Shown here piece after piece: positions 27,332 to 35,852 of a stretch of DNA of 64,000 nucleotides. This stretch comes from Paenibacillus aceti (GTDB lineage: Bacteria; Bacillota; Bacilli; Paenibacillales; Paenibacillaceae), in NCBI RefSeq assembly GCF_003614185.1, contig NZ_KZ987724.1:321512-385511 (forward strand), given 5' to 3'. The position numbers were made by a program, and so were the translations under genes. The stretch's first letter is position 1. Every line of letters begins with the position of its first letter. A model generated the notes under the pieces. That model saw only the letters and a program-made list of their open reading frames with translations, searched no databases and was not told where the DNA came from.

Positions 27332-28879
27332 CTAATTCCTTTCCATGAGTATTTTGATGGGCTCATACTTTGTGATTTTACTGATGGAGACTAAGCCGGC
27401 AAATGAAGCCAGTAGAATGGAAATGGCGATAATCTCCGAGATCGTAACCAGGTCGAGTGAAATTTTCATTTCGGATAGCGGCATTGCACTCGTCTGTGCT
27501 CCTCCAAGCTGTGCACCGCCTAATTGCATCCCTCCAGGGCCCATCATCATATTTCCTCCGCTATCTGCTTGCGAAGCCGCTTCAGCTTGATTTTGCAGGA
27601 GCATGTCGGATACAGGCTGTGCAGCTACCGTACCCACACCTAATCCTATGACGAGACAAAAACAGGTGATGGTGAGAATTTCAAACCAGAGTCCAAGGGC
27701 CACCTTCGCTTTTTTCATCCCCATAGCACGAAGCACACCAATTTCATACTTGCGTTCCCTGATCGAGATCGAGGCCAGCAATAGAAGAATAATCGAGCCG
27801 AGAATGATGACGACGACCATAAATGTGATGGAAATGCTCTTTAATCCCTCTACAGGCTTTACTACTTTTTCATAGGATGCTGTGTCCGTATTCACATTGA
27901 AAAGCTCAGAAAGTCCCTTTTCCCTAACCTCTGCTTCAAATGGCTCCAGCATATCAGGGCTTTTCAGATAATAGGTCACATTCACATTAACTCCGGTCTC
28001 ATTAGCCTGGCGTTGGTCAATTAATGTGTCGAGTGTCGTCAGCACCTCGTTGCGCCTGTTAAATCCTGCGGATTTAGGCATATTGTCATTGGCATATTCA
28101 TCGGTCATGTCATTATAAACACCGACAACGGTTAATGGATAAGACACTTCACGTTGTAAACGGACAGTTCCCATTCCCGATAGAGACACGGTATATTCCA
28201 TCCCCTCCACGGTTACCTTATCGCCTTCTTGAACATTGTCGGAGTTCAGATCAGAGGGCGGTTCAACGCTCATATTGGCCGTAAAAGTTATTGCATCCCC
28301 GAGGTTAATGTTGTTGCGGTCACGAAGCTCGCCACTGATTACAGCCTCGCCGTTCGCTTCTGGTAATCTGCCGCTTTCAAGGCTTCGGAGTCCTTCGTTA
28401 AATTCCTCCCAGCTATCTCCCATCAGCTTGTAATTCCCATTCATTCCGGGACCTTTCATCATGCCGCCTCCACCGACAATAGATGTAGTGCCTGCCCCCG
28501 ATGAATTAGAGTCATCCTGGTCAATCGCTTCAATCTCAGAGGTATTTGCTGCAACCGAACCTGTTGCAAGACTTTCCTTGAGATACTCCGAGCTGGCGAA
28601 TTGCAATAGCTGCTCTGAAGGAATCTCAGGCTTTTTGACCATGACTCTGCCGTCCGAAGAGTTTTTCTGTGCTTCTTCCATGACCTTCTGCATATCGGGC
28701 GTAATATACACCTCTGAGGCAAAACGCTCCTTGTAATCCTCAATCACTGCCGAAGAGGTATTGTTAATAATTAAAGACACAACGGTTGTCAAAATGATGA
28801 AAAAAATAATCGCGCCGATCATCAGGTTTCTACCTTTGTTTCGCACCAAATTTTTTAGTGCATTTTGCAAGATATACAT
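27332..28879 (-). CDS. FtsX/MacB-like ABC transporter permease
   Basis: This 515-residue permease has one N-terminal segment (residues 18-40), a large extracellular domain (about 45-350), then three C-terminal segments with the REKYEIGVLRAMGMKKAKV coupling motif near residue 395. A Gly/Met-rich stretch (GGNMMMGPGGMQLGG) sits between the last two segments. It belongs with the ATPase as a MacB-type machine controlled by the adjacent two-component system. Confidence 0.88.
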   Translation of the reverse strand: MYILQNALKNLVRNKGRNLMIGAIIFFIILTTVVSLIINNTSSAVIEDYKERFASEVYITPDMQKVMEEAQKNSSDGRVMVKKPEIPSEQLLQFASSEYLKESLATGSVAANTSEIEAIDQDDSNSSGAGTTSIVGGGGMMKGPGMNGNYKLMGDSWEEFNEGLRSLESGRLPEANGEAVISGELRDRNNINLGDAITFTANMSVEPPSDLNSDNVQEGDKVTVEGMEYTVSLSGMGTVRLQREVSYPLTVVGVYNDMTDEYANDNMPKSAGFNRRNEVLTTLDTLIDQRQANETGVNVNVTYYLKSPDMLEPFEAEVREKGLSELFNVNTDTASYEKVVKPVEGLKSISITFMVVVIILGSIILLLLASISIRERKYEIGVLRAMGMKKAKVALGLWFEILTITCFCLVIGLGVGTVAAQPVSDMLLQNQAEAASQADSGGNMMMGPGGMQLGGAQLGGAQTSAMPLSEMKISLDLVTISEIIAISILLASFAGLVSISKITKYEPIKILMERN

Positions 28880-28905
28880 GCTTTACAAGCTCCTTTTTGC
28901 ACTTT

Positions 28906-29295
28906 TTATTTTTCAGGTTCTGCATCGATAACTTCAAATTCTTCAAATAAATCATCCAGCTCGTCGTTCGCCGAAGCATTGGGCTGGAATGGCCAGGACA
29001 TATTACGACGAGGGTCGGATGGCTGATTCGCAGCAAGTCTTAAGTGAAGCATACCAGCAGTAAATAAAACCGCTGCAAAGCCAAGAAAGGTAATGGCATA
29101 AGTCAGCACCTGAGGTATAAACTCATGCCAGTAGTAATCGGATGTTTGTTCCGCTGTAGCGCCCTGTGTAACGGCATTGTCCAGCATTTCCAGCTGTGGC
29201 GGGATGTACAGGATGAGCTGCCAGATGCCCAAAGCTAGAATAATAGCGGACAGTATAAAGATCATGACGCTAGTAAGATTTTTTTTCACTATCAA
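28906..29295 (-). CDS. Small two-pass membrane protein of the exporter operon
   Basis: This 129-residue product has hydrophobic segments at about 9-30 and 66-88 and an acidic tail (DELDDLFEEFEVIDAE). The start follows an AAGGAGG site. It is the first gene after the second AAGGTT operator and precedes the permease by 26 bp, so it probably assists or regulates the transporter. The family is not recognised. Confidence 0.75.
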   Translation of the reverse strand: MIVKKNLTSVMIFILSAIILALGIWQLILYIPPQLEMLDNAVTQGATAEQTSDYYWHEFIPQVLTYAITFLGFAAVLFTAGMLHLRLAANQPSDPRRNMSWPFQPNASANDELDDLFEEFEVIDAEPEK

Positions 29296-29335
29296 ATTTC
29301 CTCCTTATTGAATTCATATTGATTATTTAAAAGGA

Positions 29336-29360
29336 CGAACCTTTAACCAACCTTAAATCG
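29336..29360 (-). promoter_or_regulatory. Response-regulator box upstream of the exporter genes
   Basis: On the minus strand the box reads TTAAGGTTGGTTAAAGGTTCG: two AAGGTT half-sites 11 bp apart. The same arrangement stands before the response-regulator gene (31429-31449). A TAAATAAT -10-like element follows closely, as expected for an OmpR-type activator acting near -35. Confidence 0.7.
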
Positions 29361-29373
29361 TAAATACAGGCAA

Positions 29374-29406
29374 CAAAAAAACCCCCGGATCACGATCCGA
29401 AGGCTA
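29374..29406 (-). terminator. Terminator of the two-component genes
   Basis: On the minus strand CCTTCGGATC pairs with GATCCGGGGG and is followed by seven Ts. It separates the kinase transcript from the exporter transcript. Confidence 0.88.
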
Positions 29407-29423
29407 TGCAAGAGTATATTCTT

Positions 29424-30719
29424 CTAATTCAATTCAAAAACAAAGGTCGTGCTTTCTCCTTCAACGCTTGAGGCATAGATTTTTCCACCTGCATTTTCTA
29501 TGATGGCTTTCGCAATGGATAGTCCAAGACCATAACCCCCGTCATGAGCCCTGGAAGGGTCAATACGATAAAAACGATCGAACAGCTTCGGCAGACTCTC
29601 CTTCGGAATGCCGCGCCCTGTATTTTTCACAGAAAAGAGTATATGATTTCGGGATTTTCTCAGCGTCACATTGATACTCCCGTTTTCATTTACATACTTT
29701 ACGGCATTATCCAGCAGTATGATGACGACTTGCTTAATTTTATCAGGAACTCCGTTGGCGATGAGATCAGGCTCAATGTTCTGGGAGAGGGTTATTCCTT
29801 TTTCAAAAACAACAGCTTCCATCGCGAGTAGCACATCGGTAACGACATGGCAGATATTAAAAGGGGCAAGCTCACGATTTACAGCTTCACTGTCGGTTTT
29901 AGCTAGATACAATAGGTCACTGACGAGTTTTCCCATTCGATCGGTCTCGGCGGTGATATAATCCAGCCATTTCTGCTGGCTCTCGACCGTTGCTGTTTTA
30001 TTGGCATACAAAGCCTCGGCATTGGCATGAATGACAGCGATCGGTGTTTTCAGCTCGTGCGAAGCGTCTGCGATAAACTGCTTTTGTTTCTCATAGGCGA
30101 CTTCTACAGGTCTAATGGCACGGCGGGCAAAAAACAGGCTTATACCGAAAATGACAAACAGCATTACGATGCTGATAGCGCCAAAGGTGAGCAAAAGCTG
30201 GGAAAGGATGTTGTATGATTCAGTTACATCCATGAAATAAATCTGTTCTAATACGGGTGCTTGGGTGACACCGCTCTTTCCCCGGATAATAAGGTTGGCA
30301 TTCATCGCATTGATTTTGAAAAGCCAACGTTGGCCATCGATCGAGATTACTGCGCTTTCTTTATTCGAAGCGGTGGCAAGCTGGGTTGCCTGTGCATAGA
30401 TCCCTTCGGGTAAATCCAGATAAGAGTGAACATTCAGTAATTGGTTATCCTCACCGACTAAGACACTGAAAGTGGAAGCATAATCATTCGGTATTTTCCC
30501 GACAAATACCCTGCTGGTGTTGCTATCATCTGATTTCACCAGTGAATTCATCATGATCGGGGACACCGCGATATTAGTCAGTTTGATTTGGTTCTCATTC
30601 TGAATATTACTGTAGGTGATCATGTAAATGATCGCGAAGGCTGAGATCATGACGATCGTGATGATTGTCATATTCAGTAGGATAAATTTGTTCCGTAATC
30701 GCTTAAACATGTCTATCAC
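29424..30719 (-). CDS. Sensor histidine kinase
   Basis: This 431-residue kinase has an N-terminal segment (about 12-33), an extracellular sensor of about 140 residues, a second segment (about 178-200), the H-box DASHELKTPIAV, an N-box LLDNAVKYV and G-boxes GRGIPKE and GGYGLGLSIAKA. Its start overlaps the end of the response-regulator gene, so the pair is co-translated. The ligand is unknown. Confidence 0.93.
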   Translation of the reverse strand: MIDMFKRLRNKFILLNMTIITIVMISAFAIIYMITYSNIQNENQIKLTNIAVSPIMMNSLVKSDDSNTSRVFVGKIPNDYASTFSVLVGEDNQLLNVHSYLDLPEGIYAQATQLATASNKESAVISIDGQRWLFKINAMNANLIIRGKSGVTQAPVLEQIYFMDVTESYNILSQLLLTFGAISIVMLFVIFGISLFFARRAIRPVEVAYEKQKQFIADASHELKTPIAVIHANAEALYANKTATVESQQKWLDYITAETDRMGKLVSDLLYLAKTDSEAVNRELAPFNICHVVTDVLLAMEAVVFEKGITLSQNIEPDLIANGVPDKIKQVVIILLDNAVKYVNENGSINVTLRKSRNHILFSVKNTGRGIPKESLPKLFDRFYRIDPSRAHDGGYGLGLSIAKAIIENAGGKIYASSVEGESTTFVFELN

Positions 30720-31392
30720 CTTGAGATTTCAACACATAGCCGACCCCGCGCATCGTGTGGATCGAGGTTTCAGATTGAATATGATTTAGTTTTTTTCGCA
30801 AAAAAGAAATATAGACCTCCACGTTATTATCTTCAGCTTCGCCGTCGAATCCCCACAGCTTTTCAATAATGGTATTCTTGGATACAACCATGCCTCTCAT
30901 ATGGATAAGCAGCTCTAGTAGCTGGAATTCTTTCAAAGTGAGCTTGTACGATTTACTGCCGCAAAATAATTCGAGTGAATTGGGATTAATGTCAATATCT
31001 CCGTAAGACAATGTACCATCCTGGATCAACTCGCCCTTGCGACGGCTAAGCGCCCGGAGGCGAGCAAGCAGCTCCTCGGACTTGAATGGCTTGGCAATAT
31101 AATCATCCGCACCGCTATCTAACCCGTTTACAGTATCCTCTGTCTCTCCCTTTGCGGTTAGAAGAACCACAGGAACAGAGATCCCCTGCTTTCTGATTTT
31201 TTTGAGGATCGTGATACCGTCTATTTTCGGAAGCATAATATCAAGAATGATGAAGTCGTAAATGGCCGATATCGCGCAGTCCAGCCCATATTCACCGTCA
31301 TAAGCTAAATCGACTGTATAATTGTTCTTTCTGAGAACCTGGGCTACGGCTTCAGCCAGAGGCTTCTCATCTTCGACGATCAGTATTCTCAC
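30703..31392 (-). CDS. OmpR-family response regulator
   Basis: This 229-residue regulator has a receiver domain with EDE near residue 8, the phosphorylation aspartate in FIILDIMLP and a KPF switch. A winged-helix DNA-binding domain ends VEVYISFLRKKL and MRGVGYVLK. It starts at GTG behind AGGAGGT. It likely binds the AAGGTT-N5-AAGGTT boxes before its own gene and before the exporter. Confidence 0.94.
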   Translation of the reverse strand: MRILIVEDEKPLAEAVAQVLRKNNYTVDLAYDGEYGLDCAISAIYDFIILDIMLPKIDGITILKKIRKQGISVPVVLLTAKGETEDTVNGLDSGADDYIAKPFKSEELLARLRALSRRKGELIQDGTLSYGDIDINPNSLELFCGSKSYKLTLKEFQLLELLIHMRGMVVSKNTIIEKLWGFDGEAEDNNVEVYISFLRKKLNHIQSETSIHTMRGVGYVLKSQGDRHV

Positions 31393-31428
31393 GCATCTAC
31401 CTCCTTGTTCTCCTCTATCTTAACAACC

Positions 31429-31449
31429 GAACCTTTAATTAACCTTAAT
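31429..31449 (-). promoter_or_regulatory. Response-regulator box upstream of the regulator gene
   Basis: On the minus strand TTAAGGTTAATTAAAGGTTCG holds two AAGGTT half-sites at 11-bp spacing, 37 bp before the GTG start. It matches the box at 29336-29360, suggesting autoregulation. Confidence 0.7.
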
Positions 31450-31557
31450 TGTATGCGGGAAGATTCATCCAGGGTTTCAGGAGGGGAGGGTATTATGACC
31501 TCCTCTTTGAACATTTCTTCTTGCTTTTATCTCTGATTAGCCTAAAACACCCCAAAA

Positions 31558-31734
31558 CTGCAAAAATGCAGGCTTTTAGCTCAAAAATACATGTTTCGAG
31601 GAAATTCCTGCAAAAGTGCAGGCTTTTCACCCATTTCAGTAGAAATCTAGCTAATTCAGAGAAAAAGCCTGCATTTACGCAGGAATTTACTCCCTTGGTG
31701 GAGGATAATTGCTAAATTCCTGCATTTTTGCAGG
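31558..31734. repeat. CTGCA-TGCAG palindrome cluster, copy 2
   Basis: Four palindromes occur in 177 bases: CTGCAAAAATGCAG (31558), CCTGCAAAAGTGCAGG (31607), CCTGCATTTACGCAGG (31668) and CCTGCATTTTTGCAGG (31719). Each is flanked by AAATT on one side and GCTTTT on the other. The family also occurs at 2255-2432. Confidence 0.8.
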
Positions 31735-31799
31735 CTTTTCAATTGTCCTAACAGAATAATTAATTCACAGTCAGTAGCGAAACAAAAATTCTTTAGTTC

Positions 31800-31836
31800 C
31801 CTCAGTTCAATTAACATAGAGCTGAGGTTTTTTTCT
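31800..31836 (+). terminator. Hairpin with T-run, orphan terminator
   Basis: CCTCAG and CTGAGG flank a 16-base loop and are followed by seven Ts. No gene ends nearby on the plus strand, so it may belong to a lost transcript. Confidence 0.5.
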
Positions 31837-32132
31837 GCTTTTGATAAACACTATTCAACAAAAGGTGACAAAACTAGACATATTACGCTATTCTCTTTTA
31901 ATTGCAAGCATACTACACTTGGTACATTGGTATTATTTTTTGCTTTATGACGAGTGATCCAGGTCGTAAGACATGATTCTAAGTATCTAATAATGATATT
32001 GTTATTCTGGTTTTTGTAAAAACATGGAATGTAGTCAGAGGTGAAGTATTGAACTCAATTAAAGAAAAGCAGAAACAGAAAAGTTCCCTCAGTTATTAGG
32101 CTTAAATATTAGAGACTCATGGGGAATGTTGC
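31837..32132. other. Non-coding AT-rich gap
   Basis: No gene is seen. A short word AGTTCCCTCAGTT occurs near 31795 and again near 32083, the only visible internal repeat. Confidence 0.4.
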
Positions 32133-32214
32133 CCTATGAGAACAAAGAAGTCATGGCCGTAATTTGAAGAAGCATTTCGGTAAATTAGCAATAGATCAAA
32201 ACGTCTAAAAGGAG
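32133..32214 (+). pseudogene. 3' end remnant of the duplicated P-loop gene
   Basis: CCTATGAGAACAAAGAAGTCATGG and the following bases to GTCTAAAAGGAG match 36890-36969 with few differences. In the second copy this is the end of the P-loop gene and the ribosome site of the secreted-protein gene. Here it is cut off by the insertion sequence. Confidence 0.75.
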
Positions 32215-32253
32215 CCATTCCTGTAATGAATTAATTTGAGGTTTGAATAAAAA

Positions 32254-32320
32254 GAGCGTCTCCTGTATGCTGGGTTCCGAATGGTCGACATTCATTCCCT
32301 AAGTTAGAAGGAGGACGCTC
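32254..32320 (+). promoter_or_regulatory. Hairpin that hides the transposase ribosome site
   Basis: GAGCGTCTCCT (32254-32264) is complementary, with one bulged base, to AGGAGGACGCTC (32309-32320), which contains the transposase Shine-Dalgarno sequence. A smaller hairpin, GAATG-GTCGA-CATTC, lies in the loop. Such folds limit transposase translation from read-through transcripts. Confidence 0.65.
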
Positions 32321-32323
32321 AAT

Positions 32324-33619
32324 ATGAAGTATAAACAATCTAAGAAACAGAATCAACGTATTGAACAAATTACCGAAAATACACTGGTTATCGGTGCAGA
32401 CATCGCCAAAGAAACCCATGTAGCACGCGGGATCGATTTTCGTGGGATCGAATTGGGAAAAGATTGTGTATTTAAAAACGACCGTTCAGGTTTGTTAAAA
32501 CTAGTATCGTGGATGAAGGAACTTCAACGGCAACATGCCAAGACTGACGTCATCTTCGGCATCGAACCAACCGGACACTACTGGTTTACCCTGGCTGAGT
32601 TTCTACAGCATGAGGGCATTAAACTAGTTATCGTAAACCCTCATCATGTTAGCAAGAGTAAAGAACTTGAAGACAATTCACCAACGAAAAACGACTACAA
32701 GGATGCCAAGGTTATTGCAGATCTCGTTCGTAACGGCCATTATTCGGAGCCCCGGCTTCCAAAGAGCGTTTATGCGGATTTACGCATCCTCATGAATCAT
32801 CGAGAAAAGGTTATGTTAAACCTGGGTCAAGTCCAAAGACGGATTCAAAATTGGCTCGACCGGTTCTTTCCTGAATATCAAAACGTGTTTGCTGACTGGG
32901 AAGGAAAAGCCTCTCTCATCACGCTTGCAGAATTTCCTACCCCGCAAGAAATTGTAACACTTGGAGCTTTCACAGTTTTGAAACGGTGGAAACAAGAGGT
33001 TAAACGGGCGGTTGGCATGAAGCGAGCAGAGAAACTGGTTCAAGCAGCTCAGGACTCTATCGGCCTCACAGAGGGTTTAATGGCAGCCAAGATTGAATTG
33101 AAGAACTTGCTGGAGCAGCATACTTTGTTTACTCGGCAGATAGACGACATCATGAGACAGGTGGTAGAACTGCTTGAACAGATCCCTGGTTCGGAAGAAA
33201 TGCTAACGGTTCCTGGGGTTGGAGTCGTAACATTGGCTGGATTTCTGGCCGAGGTAGGCGATCTCAAAGGATATAATCATAGTCAGCAGATTATACGGCT
33301 TGCGGGCTTTAATCTAAGGGAGAACAGTTCTGGGAAGAAGAAAGGGAAGTCCACGATTACCAAACGGGGACGGTCTCGACTTCGAGCTTTACTGTTCCGT
33401 GCGATGATGCCCATGGTGGCAAAAAATACAGAATTTAAAGCGCTGCATCACTATTACACGAAACGAGCCCAGAACCCGCTAAAGAAGAAACAATCTATTG
33501 TAGCCTTATGTGGAAAACTCATTCGAGTATTGCATACGTTGGGAACAAAACAGATACGCTACAATGCAAATGACGTATTGGGACCGGTACGCCAGTCTCA
33601 GCTACAGATGGTTGCTTAA
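32324..33619 (+). CDS. IS110-family transposase (DEDD recombinase)
   Basis: This 431-residue protein has a RuvC-like N-terminal domain with the DEDD set: D26 (VIGADIAKE), E81 (FGIEPTGHYW), D124 and D127 (NDYKDAK). The C-terminal Tnp_20 domain contains a helix-hairpin-helix (VPGVGVVTLAGFLAEVGD) and the serine region RENSSGKKKGKS. The length is complete and the frame is unbroken, so the enzyme may be active. Confidence 0.95.
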   Translation: MKYKQSKKQNQRIEQITENTLVIGADIAKETHVARGIDFRGIELGKDCVFKNDRSGLLKLVSWMKELQRQHAKTDVIFGIEPTGHYWFTLAEFLQHEGIKLVIVNPHHVSKSKELEDNSPTKNDYKDAKVIADLVRNGHYSEPRLPKSVYADLRILMNHREKVMLNLGQVQRRIQNWLDRFFPEYQNVFADWEGKASLITLAEFPTPQEIVTLGAFTVLKRWKQEVKRAVGMKRAEKLVQAAQDSIGLTEGLMAAKIELKNLLEQHTLFTRQIDDIMRQVVELLEQIPGSEEMLTVPGVGVVTLAGFLAEVGDLKGYNHSQQIIRLAGFNLRENSSGKKKGKSTITKRGRSRLRALLFRAMMPMVAKNTEFKALHHYYTKRAQNPLKKKQSIVALCGKLIRVLHTLGTKQIRYNANDVLGPVRQSQLQMVA

Positions 33620-34013
33620 TTCAAACATTAACGATTCATCTTGCTTCACAGTGCTTAGACTTCAAACGCGACAAACAGAAGCACGGAGTAGCCGCAGATT
33701 TTTCATCATAAGGGCAACGACCCAGTAAAGGAGCAAGAAGCGGCATCCACCCCTTGAGAGGTAGAACGAAGGAATGTGAGGGCATAGACCCAGTGTGACA
33801 TGGGAGGGTAAACCGTCGAGGGAATTGTGGATATCCAAGGTGCGATCATAGGTACCATCCACAGATTGGAAAATGTGTTCCAGGCTTTATTCCCGTCACC
33901 GGTTCCTCGAGAAAAATATGTCATAACAGCATGATATCCCCATCTCTTGAGAACATCGTGTTTGAGATTCTAAGAAAACGTGAGCAAATGAAAGAAAACA
34001 TTAATTTATAGTG
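33620..34013 (+). ncRNA. Long non-coding right end, candidate bridge RNA region
   Basis: No open frame of note follows the transposase for 394 bases. IS110-family elements encode a bridge RNA in a non-coding end; in the IS1111 group this is on the transposase 3' side. The words AAAGGAG (33727) and TGGGAG (33802) echo the insertion target and the element junction, as guide loops might. This is an inference from layout; no fold was computed. Confidence 0.4.
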
Positions 34014-34028
34014 GGAGATGTGATAAAT

Positions 34029-35171
34029 ATGTTTAAGAAAACGTTGATGGCAATTATTGTTGGTACCACTGTATTTACCTCTGCTGGAGTAGCAAGTGCA
34101 GCGACTTCTTTACCTGAAGTACGGAAACCGTCCCTAGCAATTGATCTCATTGTAGATGGTAAGAGAGTTACTCTACCAGATACAGAGCCGTATATTGACG
34201 ATGCTGGTAATACGATGGTTCCTATCCGTTTCGTGAGTGAGAAGCTAGGGGCCGATGTTAAGTGGGATAATGGAAAACAAATCGTAACTATTATTCATAA
34301 GGGGAATACGATTGTAATGCCAGTAGGATCGAAAAAGGTCACTGTGAATGGCAGCGAAATCACTCTCGATACAATGGCGATTAAGAAAGAGAGTCGTGTT
34401 GTAGTTCCTCTTCGTTTTGTGAGTGAAACTCTCAATACCGAAGTTAAATGGGATGGAGCTTGGAGTGCGGTAAATATCGTAAGTCCAGAGTATCAAAGTA
34501 AGATTGATAATGGTGCTGTAACACTAGATCGCTGGGGTCGTGAGCTTAGAGCTAACCAAAACTCTGATGAATGGATTCTTATGAGTGATACTCCTGATAA
34601 TGTGTATAAGATTGGAAAGTATAAGATTACCCATACGGACACACAGAGACCAGCAAAGGATTATTATAATTTATTCAGTAAAGAAGATCTAGACCGCATA
34701 GTGAAGAATATAAAGGAGTACTATAGGTTAGCTCTGAACGTAGATTTTAGGTCCATTAATCCTACCAACTACTTCCAGCAATCCTTTAAACTTCAAGGTA
34801 GTAATGGATATTTAAATCCTACCCCTTTCACGAACACAGCAAACTTTATTAAACAAAATAAAGTTATATCAGAAGGATATGCATATCCAGATCCTACTAC
34901 TTTATATTACTTTCATGGCACGGTCTTCATGAGAACTAAGTTTAAGTTCAGAGTATTAAATGCAAATGATTATAGTCAGTTTAACATGGATAGTATTGAT
35001 CCATCTGCTAGTTCAGAATCTCCTAAATGGGTTAAGAAAGGTCAATGGTACGAAACTTATTCTGATGTATCTTTATTTACTAACCATCAAGATTTCCAAT
35101 CTACTTTAAAAATAGGATCTACAGAAAATATGTTTGTAAAGGAGTATTATGTTCACAAGGAGTTGAAGTAA
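34029..35171 (+). CDS. Secreted copper-amine-oxidase N-terminal domain protein, copy A
   Basis: This 380-residue product has a signal peptide ending near ASAAT, then a copper amine oxidase N-terminal-like domain (about 30-160) with the repeated pattern MVPIRFVSEKLGADVKWD and VVPLRFVSETLNTEVKWD. A C-terminal domain of about 200 residues is not recognised. It is highly similar to copy B at 36982. The IS sits immediately upstream but leaves GGAG as a ribosome site. It is probably an extracellular or wall-associated protein. Confidence 0.85.
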   Translation: MFKKTLMAIIVGTTVFTSAGVASAATSLPEVRKPSLAIDLIVDGKRVTLPDTEPYIDDAGNTMVPIRFVSEKLGADVKWDNGKQIVTIIHKGNTIVMPVGSKKVTVNGSEITLDTMAIKKESRVVVPLRFVSETLNTEVKWDGAWSAVNIVSPEYQSKIDNGAVTLDRWGRELRANQNSDEWILMSDTPDNVYKIGKYKITHTDTQRPAKDYYNLFSKEDLDRIVKNIKEYYRLALNVDFRSINPTNYFQQSFKLQGSNGYLNPTPFTNTANFIKQNKVISEGYAYPDPTTLYYFHGTVFMRTKFKFRVLNANDYSQFNMDSIDPSASSESPKWVKKGQWYETYSDVSLFTNHQDFQSTLKIGSTENMFVKEYYVHKELK

Positions 35172-35852
35172 TTGTATAAGAAGATATTAAACATATTGCT
35201 TTGCATAATTCTCATAATCAGTACTTTAACGAATACGGTATATGGAGCATCTGGAGGATCTAATAATGGGGAATCTGGAACAGGATCGCTAGGTCTGAGT
35301 TTTATAAAGGATCCAAACGATCCAAAATATGGAGACCTGCATTATGAAGCTCTCGACACCACTGGTATACGCTACGTATCGGTAGGATGGATTATAAGAA
35401 AAGATTAGAAGTGTGACGATCATGGTGGTAATCCTAAGCCCCTTACAGCTAAATGTAATCCTATGTCAGGTAAGAAGGAAGTAGAATATATTCAGTTAGA
35501 TTTAGAGCAGATGCTTAAAGAAAAGAAGATGACGAAGACAAGTAAATCTGAAGGAACAAAAACTAGAACTATCTATGAGATGGAGGCCAAATACATCCAA
35601 GATATCCTTAAGGCACGGGATATCTTTAAGGATATTAAAGAGGGCGATCCAGTCTTTTTTTCAGCTTACTTCAATGTAACTTCTGGAGGTAAGAAGAAAA
35701 GTGGTCCTCATTACAGTTTGGAAGAAATACGAGATGCTGAGTGGTGGAAAGATAAAAGTGGATTTCGGCAATACTTCGATCAGAAGGTATACTTCTACGG
35801 TACATTAAAAGTCACTGCAGAAAGATACGATTCTACGCGAGTTGATGGTTGA
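35172..35852 (+). pseudogene. Secreted protein gene interrupted by a TAG codon
   Basis: A TTG start, right after the copy A stop and behind AAGGAG, opens a signal peptide (KKILNILLCIILIISTLTNTV) and the text SGTGSLGLSFIKDPNDPKYG. An in-frame TAG stands at 35406-35408. The same frame then continues through CDDHGGNPKPL, EYIQLDLEQMLKEKKM and VFFSAYFNVTSGGKKKSG to a stop at 35852. A single base change would restore about 226 residues. The family is unknown. A shortened copy lies at 38124. Confidence 0.7.

Larger units (their letters stand above)
32215..34013 (+). mobile_element. IS110-family insertion sequence (IS1111-like layout)
   Basis: The element is bounded by comparison with the undisturbed copy at 36960-36985. 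The text ...CTAAAAGGAG is followed here by about 1.8 kb of foreign DNA, and the text ...GGAGATGTGATAAAT resumes at 34014. GGAG is present at both junctions, as expected for a short shared core. The element holds one DEDD transposase, a 109-bp left end and a 394-bp non-coding right end. No terminal inverted repeats were obvious. Exact ends are uncertain by a few bases. Confidence 0.8.

Noticed and set aside
31558-31734. CRISPR array
   Set aside because: Repeats are short palindromes with irregular steps and no constant spacer length, and no cas gene is near.
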